Origin: Channa striata
Lineage: Eukaryota > Chordata > Actinopteri > Anabantiformes > Channidae
DNA: 64,000 nucleotides
Assembly (NCBI GenBank): GCA_033026295.1
Contig: CM065168.1
Coordinates: 38,080,875 to 38,144,874 of the forward strand
Reading direction: 5' to 3'
The position numbers were made by a program, and so were the translations under genes. This document shows positions 31,172 through 42,665 of this stretch, one piece after another. Under the pieces are notes generated by a model. It saw nothing but the letters and a program-made list of their open reading frames with translations, was not told the DNA's origin and did no database searches. Within the stretch, counting starts at the first letter, position 1. The number at the start of each line of letters is the position of its first letter.

Positions 31172-34100
31172 CTGCAGAAATATAATCGAAATTTTTATTT
31201 TTATTTTTAAATTTTTATCTTAGTTTTAGTCTTATCAGGTGCAGGTGTGAGTCTAAAAGAATGTGTTTGAAAAAAGAACACTGTTTATATATATAATTTT
31301 TAATTTCATAATACTGGAACATGGTATGGTCTAAATGGTTTTAAATGATTTATAATGTCTACATTTCACTTTACGAGGGAATACTTACTAGCGAAATGAT
31401 CTTCGAGGTTCGAGCTTTAGCTGCTGGGGATGAGAGATTCAGCAGATCATTTGTAAATATGTCTTTAGTTTTGAAGCTCAGATTTGTGTTAGAGAATGGC
31501 CGAGAAGTTGTTGTGGCAGCAGGCGTTGTCGCTGGTGTCGTAGTGGCCGTTGTCGCTGGAGTCGTAGCGGCCGTTGTGGCTGGTGTCGTAGCAGCCGTTG
31601 TCGATGGTGTAGTAACAGCCGTTGTGGCTGGTGTCGTAGCAGCCGTTGTCGCTGGTGTTGTAGCAGCCGTTGTGGCTGGTGTCGTAGCTGCAGTTGTGGC
31701 TGGTGTCGTAGCAGCCGTTGTGGCTGGTGTCGTAGCAGCCGTTGTGGCTGGTGTCGTAGCAGCCGTTGTGGCTGGTGTCGTAGCAGCCGTTGTGGCTGGT
31801 GTCGTAGTAGCCGTTGTAGCAGCAGCAGTTGTCACTGGTGTTGTAGCACCCGTTGTCGCTGGTGTCGTAGTAGCCGTTGTAACAGCAGCAGTTGTTCCTG
31901 GTGTTGTAGCAGCCGTTGTCGCTGGTGTCGTAGCTGCAGTTGTGGCTGGTGTCGTAGCAGCGGTTGTGGCTGGTGTTGTAGCAGCCGTTGTCGCTGGTGT
32001 CGTCGCTGCAGTTGTGGCTGTAGTTGTGGCTGGTGTCGTAGCAGCCGTTGTGGCTGGTGTTGTAGCAGCCGTTGTCGCTGGTGTAGAAGCAGCCGTTGTG
32101 GCTGGTGTCACAGCAGCTGTTGGCGCTGGTGTCGTAGCAGCCGATGTAGCAGCAGCAGTTGTCCCTGGTGTTGTAGTAGCCGTTGTGGCTGGTGTCGTAG
32201 CAGCCGTTGTGGCTGATGTCGTAGCAGCCGTTGTGGCTGGTGTCGTAGCAGCCGTTGACGCTGGTGTCGTAGCTGTAGTTGTGGCTGGTGTCGTAGCAGC
32301 CGTTGTGGCTGGTGTCGTAGTAGCTGTTGTAGCACCAGGAGTTGTCCTTGGTGTTGTAGCAGCCGTTGTGGCTGGTGTCGTAGCTGCGGTTGTGGCTGGT
32401 GTCGTAGCAGCCGTTGTGGCTGGTGTCGTAGCAGCCGTTGTGGCTGGTGTGGTAGCAGCCGTTGTGGCTGGTGTCGTAGCAGCCGTTGTCGCTGGTGTCG
32501 TAGCAGCTGTTGTAGCAGCAGGAGTTGACCCTGGTGTTGTAGCAGCAGTTGTCGCTGGTGTCGTAGATGGGGTTGTGCCTGGTGTCATAACAGCCGTTGT
32601 GCCTGGTGTCGTAGCAGCCGTTGTCGCTGGTGTCATAGCAGCCGTTGTGGCTGGTGTCGTAGCAGCCGTTGTGGCTGGTGTCGTAGCAGCCGTTGTCGTT
32701 AATGTCGTAGCAGCTGTTGTGGCTGGTGTCGTAGCAGCGGTTGTCGCTGGTGTCGAAGCAGCGGTTGTCGCTGGTGTCGTCACAGCTGTTGTCGTCACAG
32801 CTGTTGTCGTAGCAGCCGTTGTGGATGGTGTCGTCACAGCTGGTGTCGTAGCAGCCGTTGTCGCTGGTGTCGTCACAGCTGTTGTCGTAGCAGCTGTTGT
32901 GGATGGTGTCGTCACAGCTGGTGTCGTAGCAGCGGTTGTCGCTGGTGTCGTCACAGCTGTTGTCGTAACAGCCGTTGTGGATGATGTCGTCACAGCTGTT
33001 GTGGCTGGTGTCGTAGCAGCCGTTGTGGCTGGTGTCGTAGCAGCTGTTGTCGCTGGTGTCGTATTAGCTGTTGTCGTTGGTGTCGTAGCAGCCGTTGTGG
33101 CTGGTGTCGTAGCAGCGGTTGTCGGTGGTGTCGTCACAGCTGTTGTCGTAGCAGCCGTTGTGGATGGTGTCGTCACAGCTGTTGTCGTAGCAGCCGTTGT
33201 TGCGGGTGTCGTAGCAGCCGTTTTGGCTGGTGTCGTAGCAGCCGTTGTCACCGGTGTCGTAGAATCTGTTGTCGCTGGTGTCGTAGCAGCCGTTGTGGTT
33301 GGTGTCGTAGCAGCCGTTGTGGCTGGTGTCGTAGCAGCCGTTGTCGTTGATGTCGTAGCAGCTGTTGTGGCTGGTGTCGTAGCAGCGGTTGTCGCTGGTG
33401 TCGTAGCAGCCGTTGTGGCTGGTGTCGTAGCAGCCGTTGTCGCTGGTGTCGTCACAACTGTTGTCGTAGCAGCCGTTGTGGATGGTGTCGTCACAGCTGG
33501 TGTCGTAGCAGCGGTTGTCGCTGATGTCGTAGCAGCTGTTGTCGATGGTGTAGTAACAGCCGTTGTGGCTGGTGTCGTAGCAGCCGTTGTCGCTGGTGTT
33601 GTTGCAGCCGTTGTGGCTGGTGTCGTAGCAGCCGTTGTCGCGGCTGTCGTAGCAGCCGTTGTGGATGGTGTCGTCACAGCTGGTGTCGTAGCAGCGGTTG
33701 TCGCTGGTGTCGTCACAGCTGTTGTCGTAACAGCCGTTGTGGATGGTGTCGTCACAGCTGTTGTCGTAGCAGCCGTTGTCGCGGGTGTCGTAGCAGCCGT
33801 TGTGGCCAGTGTCGTAGCAGCCGTTGTGGCTGGTGTCGTAGCAACCGTTGTGGCCGGTGTCGTCACAGCTGTTGTCGTAGCAGCCGTTGTCGCGGCTGTC
33901 GTAGCAGCCGTTGTGGCCGGTGTCGTAGCAGCCGTTGTGGCTGGTGTCGTAGCAACCGTTGTGGCAGCTGTTGTCGTAGCAGCCGTTGTGAATGTTGTCG
34001 CAGTGTCGTAGCAGCCGTTGTCGCTGGTGTCGTAGCAGCCGTTGTCGCTTGTGTCGTAGCAGCGGTTGTCGCTGGTGTCGTCACAGCTGTTGTCGTAGCA

Positions 34101-37100
34101 GCGGTTGTGGATGGTGTCGTCACAGCTGTTGTCGTAGCAGCCGTTGTGGCTGGTGTCGTAGCAGCCGTTGTGGCTGGTGTCGTAGCACCCGTTGTCGTCG
34201 GTGTCATAGCATCAGTTGTCGCTGGTGTTGTAGCAGCCGTTGTGGCCAGTGTCGTACCAGCCGTTGTGGCTGGTGTCGTAGCAACTGTTGTGGCCGGTGT
34301 CGTACCAGCCGTTGTGGCTGGTGTCGTAGCAACCGTTGTGGCCGGTGTCGTAGCAGCCGTTGTGGCTGGTGTCGTAGCAGCCGTTGTGGCTGGTGTCGTA
34401 GCAGCCGTTGTGGCTGGTGTCGTAGCAGCAGTTGTCGCTGGTGTAGTCACAGCTGTTGTCGTAGCAGTCGTTGTGGCGGATGTCGTAGCAGCCGTTGTTG
34501 CTGGTGTCGTACCAGCCGTTGTGGCTGGTGTCGCAGCAGCCGTTGAGGCTGGTGTCTCAGCAGCCGTTGTGGCTGGTGTCGCAGCAGCCGTTGTGGCTGG
34601 TGTCGTAGCAGCGGTTGTCGCTGGTGTGGTCACAGCTGTTGTCGTCACAGCTGTTGTCGTAGCAGCAGTTGTGGATGGTGTCCTCACAGATGTTGTCGTA
34701 GCAGCCGTTGTGGCTGGTGTCGTAGCAGCCGTTGTTGCCGGTGTTGTAGAAGCCGTTGTCACAGCAGCCGTTGTGGCTGGTTTCGTAGCAGCAGTTGTCG
34801 CTGGTGTCGTCACAGCTGTTGTCGTAGCAGCCGTTGTGGCTGGTGTCGTAACAGCGGTTGTCGCTGGTGTCGTCACAGCTGGTGTCGTAGCAGCCGTTGT
34901 TGTAGAAGCCGTTGTCACAGCAGCCGTTGTGGCTGGTGTCGTCACAGCTGTTGTCGTAGCAGCCGTTGTGGTTGGTGTCGTAACAGCGGTTGTCGCTGGT
35001 GTCGTCACAGCTGTTGTCGTAGCAGCCGTTGTGGATGGTGTCGTCACAGCTGTTGTCGTTGCAGCTGTTGTCGCTGGTGTCGTAGCGGCCGTTGTGGCTG
35101 GTGTCGTAACAGCCGTTGTCGCTGGTGTCGTCACAGCTGTTGTCGTAGCAGCGGTTGTGGATGGTGTCGTCACAGCTGTTGTCGTAGCAGCCGTTGTGGC
35201 TGGTGTCGTAGCAGCCGTTGTGGCTGGTGTCGTAGCAGCCGTTGTGGCTGGCGTCGTAGCAGCCGTTGTGGCTGGTGTCGTAGCACCTGTTGTGGCCGGT
35301 GTCGTAGCAGCCGTTGTGGCTGGTGTCGTAGCAGCCGTTGTGGCTGGTGTCGTAGCAGCAGTTGTGGCTGGTGTCGTAGCAGCCGTTGTGGCTGGTGTCG
35401 TAACAGCGGTTGTCGCTGGTGTCGTCACAGCTGTTGTCGTAGCAGCCGTTGTGGATGGTGTCATCACAGCTGGTGTCGTAGCAGCGGTTGTCGCTGGTGT
35501 TGTCACAGCCGTTGTCGTAGCAGCGGTTGTGGATGGTGTCGTCACAGCTGTTGTCGTAGCAGCCGTTGTCGCTGGTGTCGTAGCAGCCGTTGTGGATGGT
35601 GTCGTAACAGCGGTTGTCGCTGGTGTCGTCACAGCTGTTGTCGTAGCAGCGGTTGTGGATGGTGTCGTCACAGCTGTTGTCGTAGCAGCCGTTGTGGCTG
35701 GTGTCGAGCAGCCGTTTGTGGCTGGTGTCGAGCAGCCGTTGTGGCTGGTGTCGAGCAGCCGTTGTGGCTGGTGTCGTAGCACCTGTTGTGGCGGTGTCGA
35801 GCAGCCGTTGTGGCTGGTGTCGAGCAGCCGTTGTGGCTGGTGTCGTAGCAGCAGTTGTGGCTGGTGTCGAGCAGCCGTTGTGGCTGGTGTCGTAACAGCG
35901 GTTGTCGCTGGTGTCGTCACAGCTGTTGTCGTAGCAGCCGTTGTGGATGGTGTCATCACAGCTGGTGTCGTAGCAGCGGTTGTCGCTGGTGTTGTCACAG
36001 CCGTTGTCGTAGCAGCGGTTGTGGATGGTGTCGTCACAGCTGTTGTCGTAGCAGCCGTTGTCGCTGGTGTCGTAGCAGCCGTTGTGGATGGTGTCGTCAC
36101 AGCTGTTGTCGTAGCAGCCGTTGTGGCTGGTGTCGTAACAGCGGTTGTCGCTGGTGTCGTCACAGCTGTTGTCGTAGCAGCGGTTGTGGATGGTGTCGTC
36201 ACAGCTGTTGTCGTAGCAGCCGTTGTGGCTGGTGTCGTAGCAGCCGTTGTGGCTGGTGTCATAGCAGCCGTTGTGGCTGGTGTCGTAGCAGCCGTTGTCG
36301 CTTGTGTCGTAGCAGCGGTTGTCGCTGGTGTCGTCACAGCTGTTGTCGTAGCAGCAGTTGTGGATGGTGTCGTCACAGCTGTTGTCGTAGCAGCCGTTGT
36401 GGCTGGTGTCGTAGCAGCCGTTGTCGCGGGTGTCGTAGCAGCCGTTGTCGCTGGTGTCGTAGCAGCCGTTGTGGCTGGTGTCGTAGCAGCCGTTGTCGCT
36501 TGTGTCGTAGCAGCCGTTGTGGCTGGTGTCGTAACAGCGGTTGTCGCTGGTGTCGTCACAGCTGTTGTCGTAGCAGCCGTTGTGGATGGTGTCATCACAG
36601 CTGTTGTCGTAGCAGCCGTTGTCGCTGGTGTCGTAGCAGCCGTTGTGGCTGGTGTCGTAGCAGCGGTTGTCGTTGGTGTTGTCACAGCCGTTGTCGTAGC
36701 AGCGGTTGTGGATGGTGTCGTCACAGCTGTTGTCGTAGCAGCCGTTGTGGCTGGTGTCGTAGCAGCCGTTGTGGCTGGTGTCGTAGCAGCCGTTGTGGCT
36801 GGTGTCGAGCAGCCGTTGTCGCTGGTGTCGTCACAGCTGTTGAGCAGCAGTTGTGGCTGGTGTCGTCACAGCTGTTGTCGTAGCAGCAGTTGTGGATGGT
36901 GTCGTCACAGCTGTTGTCGAGCAGCCGTTGTGGCTGGTGTCGAGCAGCCGTTGTCGCTGGTGTCGTAGCAGCCGTTGTGGCTGGTGTCGTAGCAGCCGTT
37001 GTCGCTTGTGTCGTAGCAGCCGTTGTGGCTGGTGTCGTAACAGCGGTTGTCGCTGGTGTCGTCACAGCTGTTGTCGTAGCAGCCGTTGTGGATGGTGTCA

Positions 37101-37468
37101 TCACAGCTGTTGTCGTAGCAGCCGTTGTCGCTGGTGTCGTAGCAGCCGTTGTGGCTGGTGTCGTAGCAGCGGTTGTCGCTGGTGTCGTCACAGCTGTTGT
37201 CGTAGCAGCCGTTGTGGCCTGTGTCGTAGCAGCGGTTGTCGCTGGTGTCGTATCAGCTGTAGTTTCTGTTGCTACATTTTTTGTTGTAGCAATAGTGGTC
37301 TGAGCAGTGACTGGTATAGTAGAGATCTCAAAAAACGCTATTTTTAAAGAGCAGAGTGATTAATGCTTATTTCTTCAGAAAATTGTTATCACCTTTACTT
37401 TGTATCACAGTAATCACTAACTTACCTATAAGTATCAGCAAACTCATCAAAAGCTTTCCAAAACCCAT
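30687..37468 (-). CDS. SEA-domain, GPI-type mucin-like gene B with giant Thr repeat
   Basis: Coding exons on the minus strand: 37426-37468 (signal peptide MGFGKLLMSLLILI), 31389-37337 (mucin domain and SEA start), 31110-31171, 30873-31021 and 30687-30775 (43, 5949, 62, 149, 89 bp). Splice sites are GT-AG, and exon sizes and phases equal those of gene A. The protein would be a roughly 2000-residue secreted mucin with TTPATTAA repeats, an SEA domain and a hydrophobic C-terminus (ISLIAASCLMLLSWLL, then TNHQ) after SSG, as in GPI-anchored proteins. As assembled, the Thr frame shifts near 36942-36807 and 34003, and translation would stop at 36721. The shifts lie only in the array, so assembly error is possible. 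Confidence 0.8.
31389..37337 (-). CDS. Gene B exon 2: signal-end, Thr-rich array and SEA start
   Basis: Begins AFFEISTIPVTAQTT, matching gene A's start, and ends with NLSFKTKDIFTNDLLN then SSPAAKARTSKIISL before a GTAAGT donor (31383-31388). Between them about 5.7 kb encodes Thr/Ala/Pro units. Frame analysis gives three successive Thr frames: from the acceptor to about 36942, about 36807 to 34003, and about 34003 to 31389. The total base deficit inferred from unit comparison (14 bp) is exactly what would restore the phase needed by the flanking exons. Confidence 0.8.
31510..37260 (-). repeat. Giant 24-bp tandem array (TTPATTAA units)
   Basis: Roughly 240 copies of a 24-bp unit; the minus-strand core is acgacaccagccacaacggctgct, read TTPATTAA. 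Variants add TTAV, replace PA by PS or QA, or use VTT. Higher-order repeats are present: 35399-35600 equals 35891-36092 over about 200 bp, with an offset of about 492 bp. The array is open in nearly all frames on both strands, which explains long antisense frames rich in Val/Ala. All of it lies within one exon. Confidence 0.92.
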
Positions 37469-37485
37469 TGCTTCTGCTTATAAAC
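37426..37485 (-). CDS. Gene B exon 1 (signal peptide)
   Basis: Acceptor TAG, 17-bp leader, ATG at 37466-37468, and MGFGKLLMSLLILI up to a GTAAG donor (37421-37425), phase 1. Length and phase match gene A exon 1 (22364-22423). Confidence 0.78.
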
Positions 37486-38357
37486 CTATAATAATGGGAA
37501 ATACAAGATTTAATCAAAATTGCAGTATGTAAACAGCTGACATTGATATGTCGTTATTGTTTGGAATGTTAATGAGAATCTGTTGTGAACAATGCTCAAA
37601 GCTGAGCTTAACTAATCATGTTCAAGAAATAGTATGTCTGCAATTTAAAATGTGATTAGAGAAAACTGTGCTTAGGTCTTAGAAATTTAACACATGTACA
37701 CACCATCTAGGAAGCATGCTAAATGTTATCTTGTTTAACAAAATATAAAAATAATTATTTCATGCTTCCATGTTTTTATGTGAATTCCTAGGCTTTTCTA
37801 TATATTCTTAAAAACAATCTTAGTATTACAGAAATGAAAAGTCTGATTCTTGTGTTTTTAATACATTTACATCAGTTAATGTTTATAGGTTTTCTGTGTA
37901 TGTGTTGGGGAGTTTATGTGAAAAAGTCCACATAGTAAACATTTGTACTTGGTTCTTAGTTCTTCATTTTTTTTTCTTTACAAATGTTTTAAATATAATG
38001 TGACATCTCTGCAGTCAACATAGCCATAACATAAAACAAAACACAATAAACAAACAATAAAGTAGCTAATAGGGGTTACAATAAGAAAATAGGATGGCTA
38101 TGAAATTATTATACTGTTAAAATTTTTTTTTTTTATTTGGCTGCACTACATACATGTGATAAAACTGTTTTACAAAAAAGTAAAAAAAAATCTCAGCTAA
38201 AGCCTTAATGAAATCAGAATAAGAAAGAGAAAAACAAAATGTTACAATAATCTAAAAAAGGGGAAACAAAAACAAACACACTTTACAGTGTAGTTAACAT
38301 ACAGTTAAGTAAATATATATACATATATATGTAATACAAGCATAAAAATGGACTTAC
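37486..38357 (-). other. Gene B intron 1
   Basis: AT-rich intron of about 0.87 kb between the 5'UTR exon (donor gtaagt at 38352-38357) and the signal-peptide exon. No other feature seen. Confidence 0.6.
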
Positions 38358-38434
38358 CTCAACCAAAATTCCAATTTCCTTAGGTTCCTCAGTGCATCCA
38401 ATGTGATGCACCTGGTTGCAGCTGTCTTATATAT
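38358..38434 (-). promoter_or_regulatory. Gene B TATA box and 5'UTR exon
   Basis: Minus-strand TATA box ATATATAAG at 38426-38434, then an exon from about 38400 to a GTAAGT donor at 38352-38357. 'ccttaggttcctcagtgcatccaatgtgatgcacctgg' is shared with gene A (23745-23785), so promoter and first exon were duplicated with the gene. Confidence 0.68.
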
Positions 38435-39399
38435 CTGCTGTTAGGTGAAACCATGTCATTGACATCAGTGAATCAGTCGGTAAAGTATGAAACCAAGAAC
38501 AAAAAAGTACCGATCAGCTTCACATCCATTGTCAGTTTGATCTCTCAGTCACTAGACAACCTCAGCACTGTTAATTACGCCTTCCACTGAAGTGAACTAA
38601 CTGGATCTAATTAACTCTCAGAGTTGACATGTATGTATCATACTGCATTATACCATGCTTGTATTATATGTATTAAGATGGCTACTGTGAGATAAAAATG
38701 TCCAGCATAAATTTCTTGGGTTTTCATGTTTTGTGCTATTTTCTTTCTGTAGCCACAGCACGTAACAAAACTTACCCAGTCCTTTCTGTATATAGTACTA
38801 AATACTGGCTTTCCATTTGCCAAGAATGTATTCACGTAAGCACTAATTTAAACAAATTTAAACACTAATTTAAAGTCATCAAAGTACTGAACAGATTATT
38901 AGGCTACATTATTGCCATAATTTATTATATTAGTTGACTATACTAATAAATAGTTTGCCATTTTACATGGGTGCACCTGTATTTTTAAGTTATCTCCCTC
39001 TTTCAGAGTTTGTCAAGTTTTTTGACAAATGACAAACCAGTTATGCCAAAAACATAATTTAAAAAATGGGTGTGGCAGACACTTCACACCCTTAACGGTA
39101 AGATAAAAACTAAATTTAGGATTGAGGGAAATTCACTGGTCCTCTATGATTACTAAAAGATATGTTACATTATGGTGACCTCAACAAGAATGTTGCTCTC
39201 TTTTAAGTGTCTAAGGCAGTAGGTGTGGCTGACATGGCATTGCTGAGGCTGAGGTATTAAAGGTCACAACTTCTTGTACTATTGTGCTCACATAATTAAG
39301 CAGCACACCTGTAATTTACATAAAAAGCCAACAATGAGTGCAGTCATCTTTAATGCCAGCTGAACCTTATTTATTGTCATGAAATGGGCACTTTGCTAC
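38435..39399. repeat. Upstream flank of gene B
   Basis: 38930-39190 matches the gene A upstream flank (24060-24300), and its 'ttgacaaatgacaaaccagttatg' also matches 155-185. The spacer motif 'ggtgtggctgacatggca' follows at about 39221. No gene seen. Confidence 0.62.
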
Positions 39400-39945
39400 A
39401 TTACCCCACACCACACACTATGGACACTACAGACCACAACAGTACTCCACCATCACCATCAGGATCATGTTTTTTGATTTCTCAAGTGCCTTTAATAAAA
39501 TCCAGCACACCCTGCTGAGAGAAGATGCTGAAGATGCAGGTCAACCACTCCATCATCTCTTAGGTTGCTGACTACACAGTTTATGTGGCTGTGTGAATGT
39601 GTGGCTGAGCAGGTGGTCAAAAACACAGGAGCACCTCAGGGACTCTCTTTGCACCCTTCCTCTTCACCCTGTACACCTCTGATTTCAACTCAGAATACTG
39701 ATACAAGCAAAACTTCTGTCATTATTCTGCAGTGGTTGGGTGTATCAGTGGTGGTAAGGAGGCAGAATATAAAGGCTTGGTGAACAGCTTTGTGGACTAG
39801 ATCACCCCATTGAAGTCCACGAGATTTTTGTGGACTTCAGGAGGACTAGGAGTAGAGTCAACACCATCTCTGTTGTTTGTGCGGAGGTGGTGCAGGAGTA
39901 CAAATATCTTCTCTTATACACATCTCTGTGGTGTAAGGGGACAGA
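39400..39945 (+). mobile_element. Rex1-like LINE fragment
   Basis: Plus-strand remnant of reverse transcriptase: IMFFDFSSAFNKIQHTLL (39459 on), then VVKNTGAPQG (about 39613), LFTLYTSDFNS-like text (39662 on) and VDFRRTRSRV (about 39831) followed by a VQEYKYL block (about 39890). Frames change several times. It resembles the minus-strand LINE at 3738-4785 in type. Confidence 0.72.
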
Positions 39946-41539
39946 TATTCACCATTTCATTACATAATAACTACAACAACTGTAACATACATCCACTGTT
40001 AGTGTATTATTATCTATTAGTATTAGTGCTTAGTTAGTATTAGATTAGTAAGGTGCTTTCTATGCACAATACAGGACCATATCTCTGCTTTTCAAAGTTC
40101 TTCTCATTAAGTTGCACAATGTACAGTGTAGTATTAGTATTAGCATTATTTAATTTTCTTTTAAATTTTACTAATTTCTCAGTATTTTGTTTATATATTA
40201 TGTGTAACAGCTCCTGCAGCACAAAAAAATCCATTTCAACAATAACCCTACCCTTATAGCAGATTTCGCTCATTATCTGTGCTACCAACAGTGTGGCATG
40301 AGCTGCAAGACGTGATATGACGGTCTGGTGGTGGGAGAGTCCCAGGTCGGACTGGGAAACACTGGATTTTAAACCCCTCAGGTGGAGACTGCAACCAATC
40401 CATTCCCAAAACAACATCCAATAAATAGTTCTTGGGGTGGGAAATTACGCAACAGAAATGGTGTGGTGAAGGTTTTTGAGTTTTGAGTGATGTTGTCATT
40501 GATGCACTGATATGTAAGTAGTGCAATTTTATATTCAATGCTGTAGGAGACTGGGAGCCAGGGGACTTGAGAATAGGAGTGATATGCTCCCGCTTACGTA
40601 CTCTCATCATCATCAAGAAAAAGCTTAAAGTTCTGAAAGAAAACAATTATCTAACTTTAGGATCGGTTGCAGCTCATCCTCTTAATGAGGTGCATGCACT
40701 TATCTCTGTATGTCTGCAAACTGAATTAGCTTGTTAGTCTGTGTCGTTGACCTCCATTATTGTCAAAAGACAATTAAAAACCCAGACTATGACAGTATAA
40801 CATCAAGATCTTAGACAAATATCTGGTTGATTGAGACTATTTATCTTATCTATTTTTTCCATGCTTGTGGCAAAGAAACTAAAAATAAAGCTTTTTTTGA
40901 CCAACATAACATATAACGTAAATTTAGTTAGTACAAACATCAGAATTTTTTTTTAAATTTTAGTTACTTCATCAAGGGAAATGCAAACTTTGTACTTTTC
41001 TAAATGACATTCTTATACACTCCTGGAGCAGTTCCCTTACTTCGGGTGATGATGAAAGACCATTCATATAGCTTTTGGTGCATTATTATGTTTAGGGTTA
41101 AGTTTGCATCTTCTTGTATTCTATTTTAATATAAGGTAAAAGGAGCCCCCCAACCAAGACGGAATGTTTCAAAAGTGTCAACAAGTCTTTTTACGGTTCC
41201 CCAGCAGATTAAGCTCTCTTAGCTCATTAAATTCAAACTTAGTGAATTAATTATCTGACACAACAAGGCGTTACGATGCCCACTGGAAAAAATAAAGTAT
41301 TAGTGAAAACATTTCTTAAACACTCTTCTCAACCTGTTGGACTGCACCTGCAGGTACAGTGCTTGATGTTAGGTCAAATACACCCCGTAATGGTCTTGGC
41401 CTTTTCCAGAGGTATCCCTTGTTCCTGGCCATGAGTTTCATGAACGTGATATTCACACATCCAGGGCAGAGTTGGTTCACTGGGTTTTTCTTATGACCTA
41501 CAAACATGCACTAAAGCAGTTACACTCAGCTGTACCTGC
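39946..41539. other. Unassigned sequence
   Basis: No gene recognised. 40280-40640 contains a repeat-like stretch ('ctgtaggagactgggagccagg.gacttgagaataggagtgatatgctcccgc') similar to dispersed fish repeats. The minus-strand frame 40254-40646 there has no convincing domain. Confidence 0.4.
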
Positions 41540-42015
41540 AATGAGAGCCAACACCTCTAAGTCTGAGGCCATGGTCCACTGCTTGAAAATAGTGGATTGT
41601 TCCCCTTCAAATCATGACTAAGCTGTTGCCCCAAAAGAGGGAGTTTAAGTCTCTCAGGCTCGTGGGATTGACAGATGGATTTGTGCAGCATCAACAGCAA
41701 TGAATGTAGTGAATTGCTGTGATGAAGAGGGAAATGAGCTGCAATTTCTGTGTTCAGTCAGTCTGGACTATTGTCATTAGCTCTGGGTGGTGACTGAAGG
41801 AATAAGCTTGCGATCACATACAGCTAAAACGAGTTTCCCTCATACATTGGCCAGGCCTCATTAGAGACAGGGTACTGAATTTGGACATGCGTAGAGCTGC
41901 TTCTCCTTCACATCGAAAGGAGCCTGTGGAGGTTGATTGGGCATTGTAAGAGGAAGCCTCCTGGGCTGCTTCCATTGGATGTTTTCCAGGGACATCCCTG
42001 GAACAGACCCTGAAC
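41540..42015 (+). mobile_element. Decayed LINE 3' coding segment
   Basis: Heavily mutated but ordered matches to the C-terminal part of a very common teleost LINE: 'gagagccaacacctctaagtctgaggccatggt', 'ttgccccaaaagagggagtttaagt', 'attgacagatggatt..gcagcatca', 'ctctgggtggtgactg', and the 'cttcacatcgaaaggagcc.gtggaggttg..gggcat' block. No open frame survives. Family assignment (Rex3/RTE-like) is tentative. Confidence 0.65.
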
Positions 42016-42114
42016 ATGCTGCATTAACATATTATATACTAGTATAGATCCCGGGTTCAGATCCAGGTTGATGGATTTTTTTTATTGTCTTATAGCCTAA
42101 AGTATTTTTAGAGT

Positions 42115-42152
42115 GACTAGACACCTCCAAACAATTTGGAAGGTGTCTAGTC
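42115..42152. repeat. Near-perfect 38-bp hairpin
   Basis: gactagacacct (42115-42126) and aggtgtctagtc (42141-42152) are inverted repeats. Inside them ccaaa and tttgg also pair across a caa loop, with one unpaired a. It may be the centre of a small inverted-repeat transposon. Confidence 0.8.
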
Positions 42153-42454
42153 AAAGATCAACAACTGTGACTCACCATGCAATGCAATCCAATGCAGTGA
42201 ATAATACCTTGCAGATTCATGTTTATTTGATGTTAGGACTGTGACAAACAGGCTGCTCCACCTTCTTCTGTCATTTTAGCGCGTCAAAGCAGGAGATGCC
42301 TTGGTGTAATTAAAAGATCACTTCACTAAAATAACATTCCTTCAGTCAATCATTTGTCTTTTCGCATTTTACTGGGTTTTTTATTCACAACAAGGAGAAA
42401 AGACGCCTATATGAATGTCTTGTCTTTATTTCTTTAAATACAAGTGTTTGTATT

Positions 42455-42665
42455 TAAATGGTAAATAGCCACTTACATACGAAGCACTTTTACAATGTAG
42501 CTTCTCATCCACCCATCCACACACACACACGGCGATGGCTGCCATGCATCTGAACCATCAGAAGTGAATTGGGGTTCAGTGTCTTGCCAAGGACACAGTG
42601 ACAAGCATCAAGGAGTGATCAGGGATCAAACCACTGACCCTGTGGTCCATGGACGACTGCCTTAC
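42455..42665 (+). repeat. Common teleost dispersed repeat
   Basis: 'aaatggtaaatagccacttacatacgaagcactttt', 'ttctcatccacccatccacacacacac', 'ggggttcagtgtcttgccaaggacac' and 'gggatcaaaccactgaccctgtgg' form the ordered blocks of a repeat found across teleost genomes. It is non-coding. Confidence 0.7.

Noticed and set aside
31345..36968. Plus-strand frames of 888 and 953 codons rich in Val/Ala/Gly
   Set aside because: They are the antisense of the minus-strand Thr-rich exon, which has splice sites, a signal peptide, an SEA domain and a terminal exon. The plus frames have none of these.
31510..37260. CRISPR-like regular repeat
   Set aside because: Units are contiguous without unique spacers and preserve a codon frame within a spliced exon; this is a coding minisatellite.
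40254..40646. 130-residue minus-strand frame with a DVVLGMDWLQ segment
   Set aside because: The segment recalls retroelement protease linkers, but nothing adjacent supports it and the region otherwise looks like a dispersed repeat.
42040..42070. Possible tRNA B-box (gggttcagatcc)
   Set aside because: No A-box at the right distance and no cloverleaf; likely part of a repeat.
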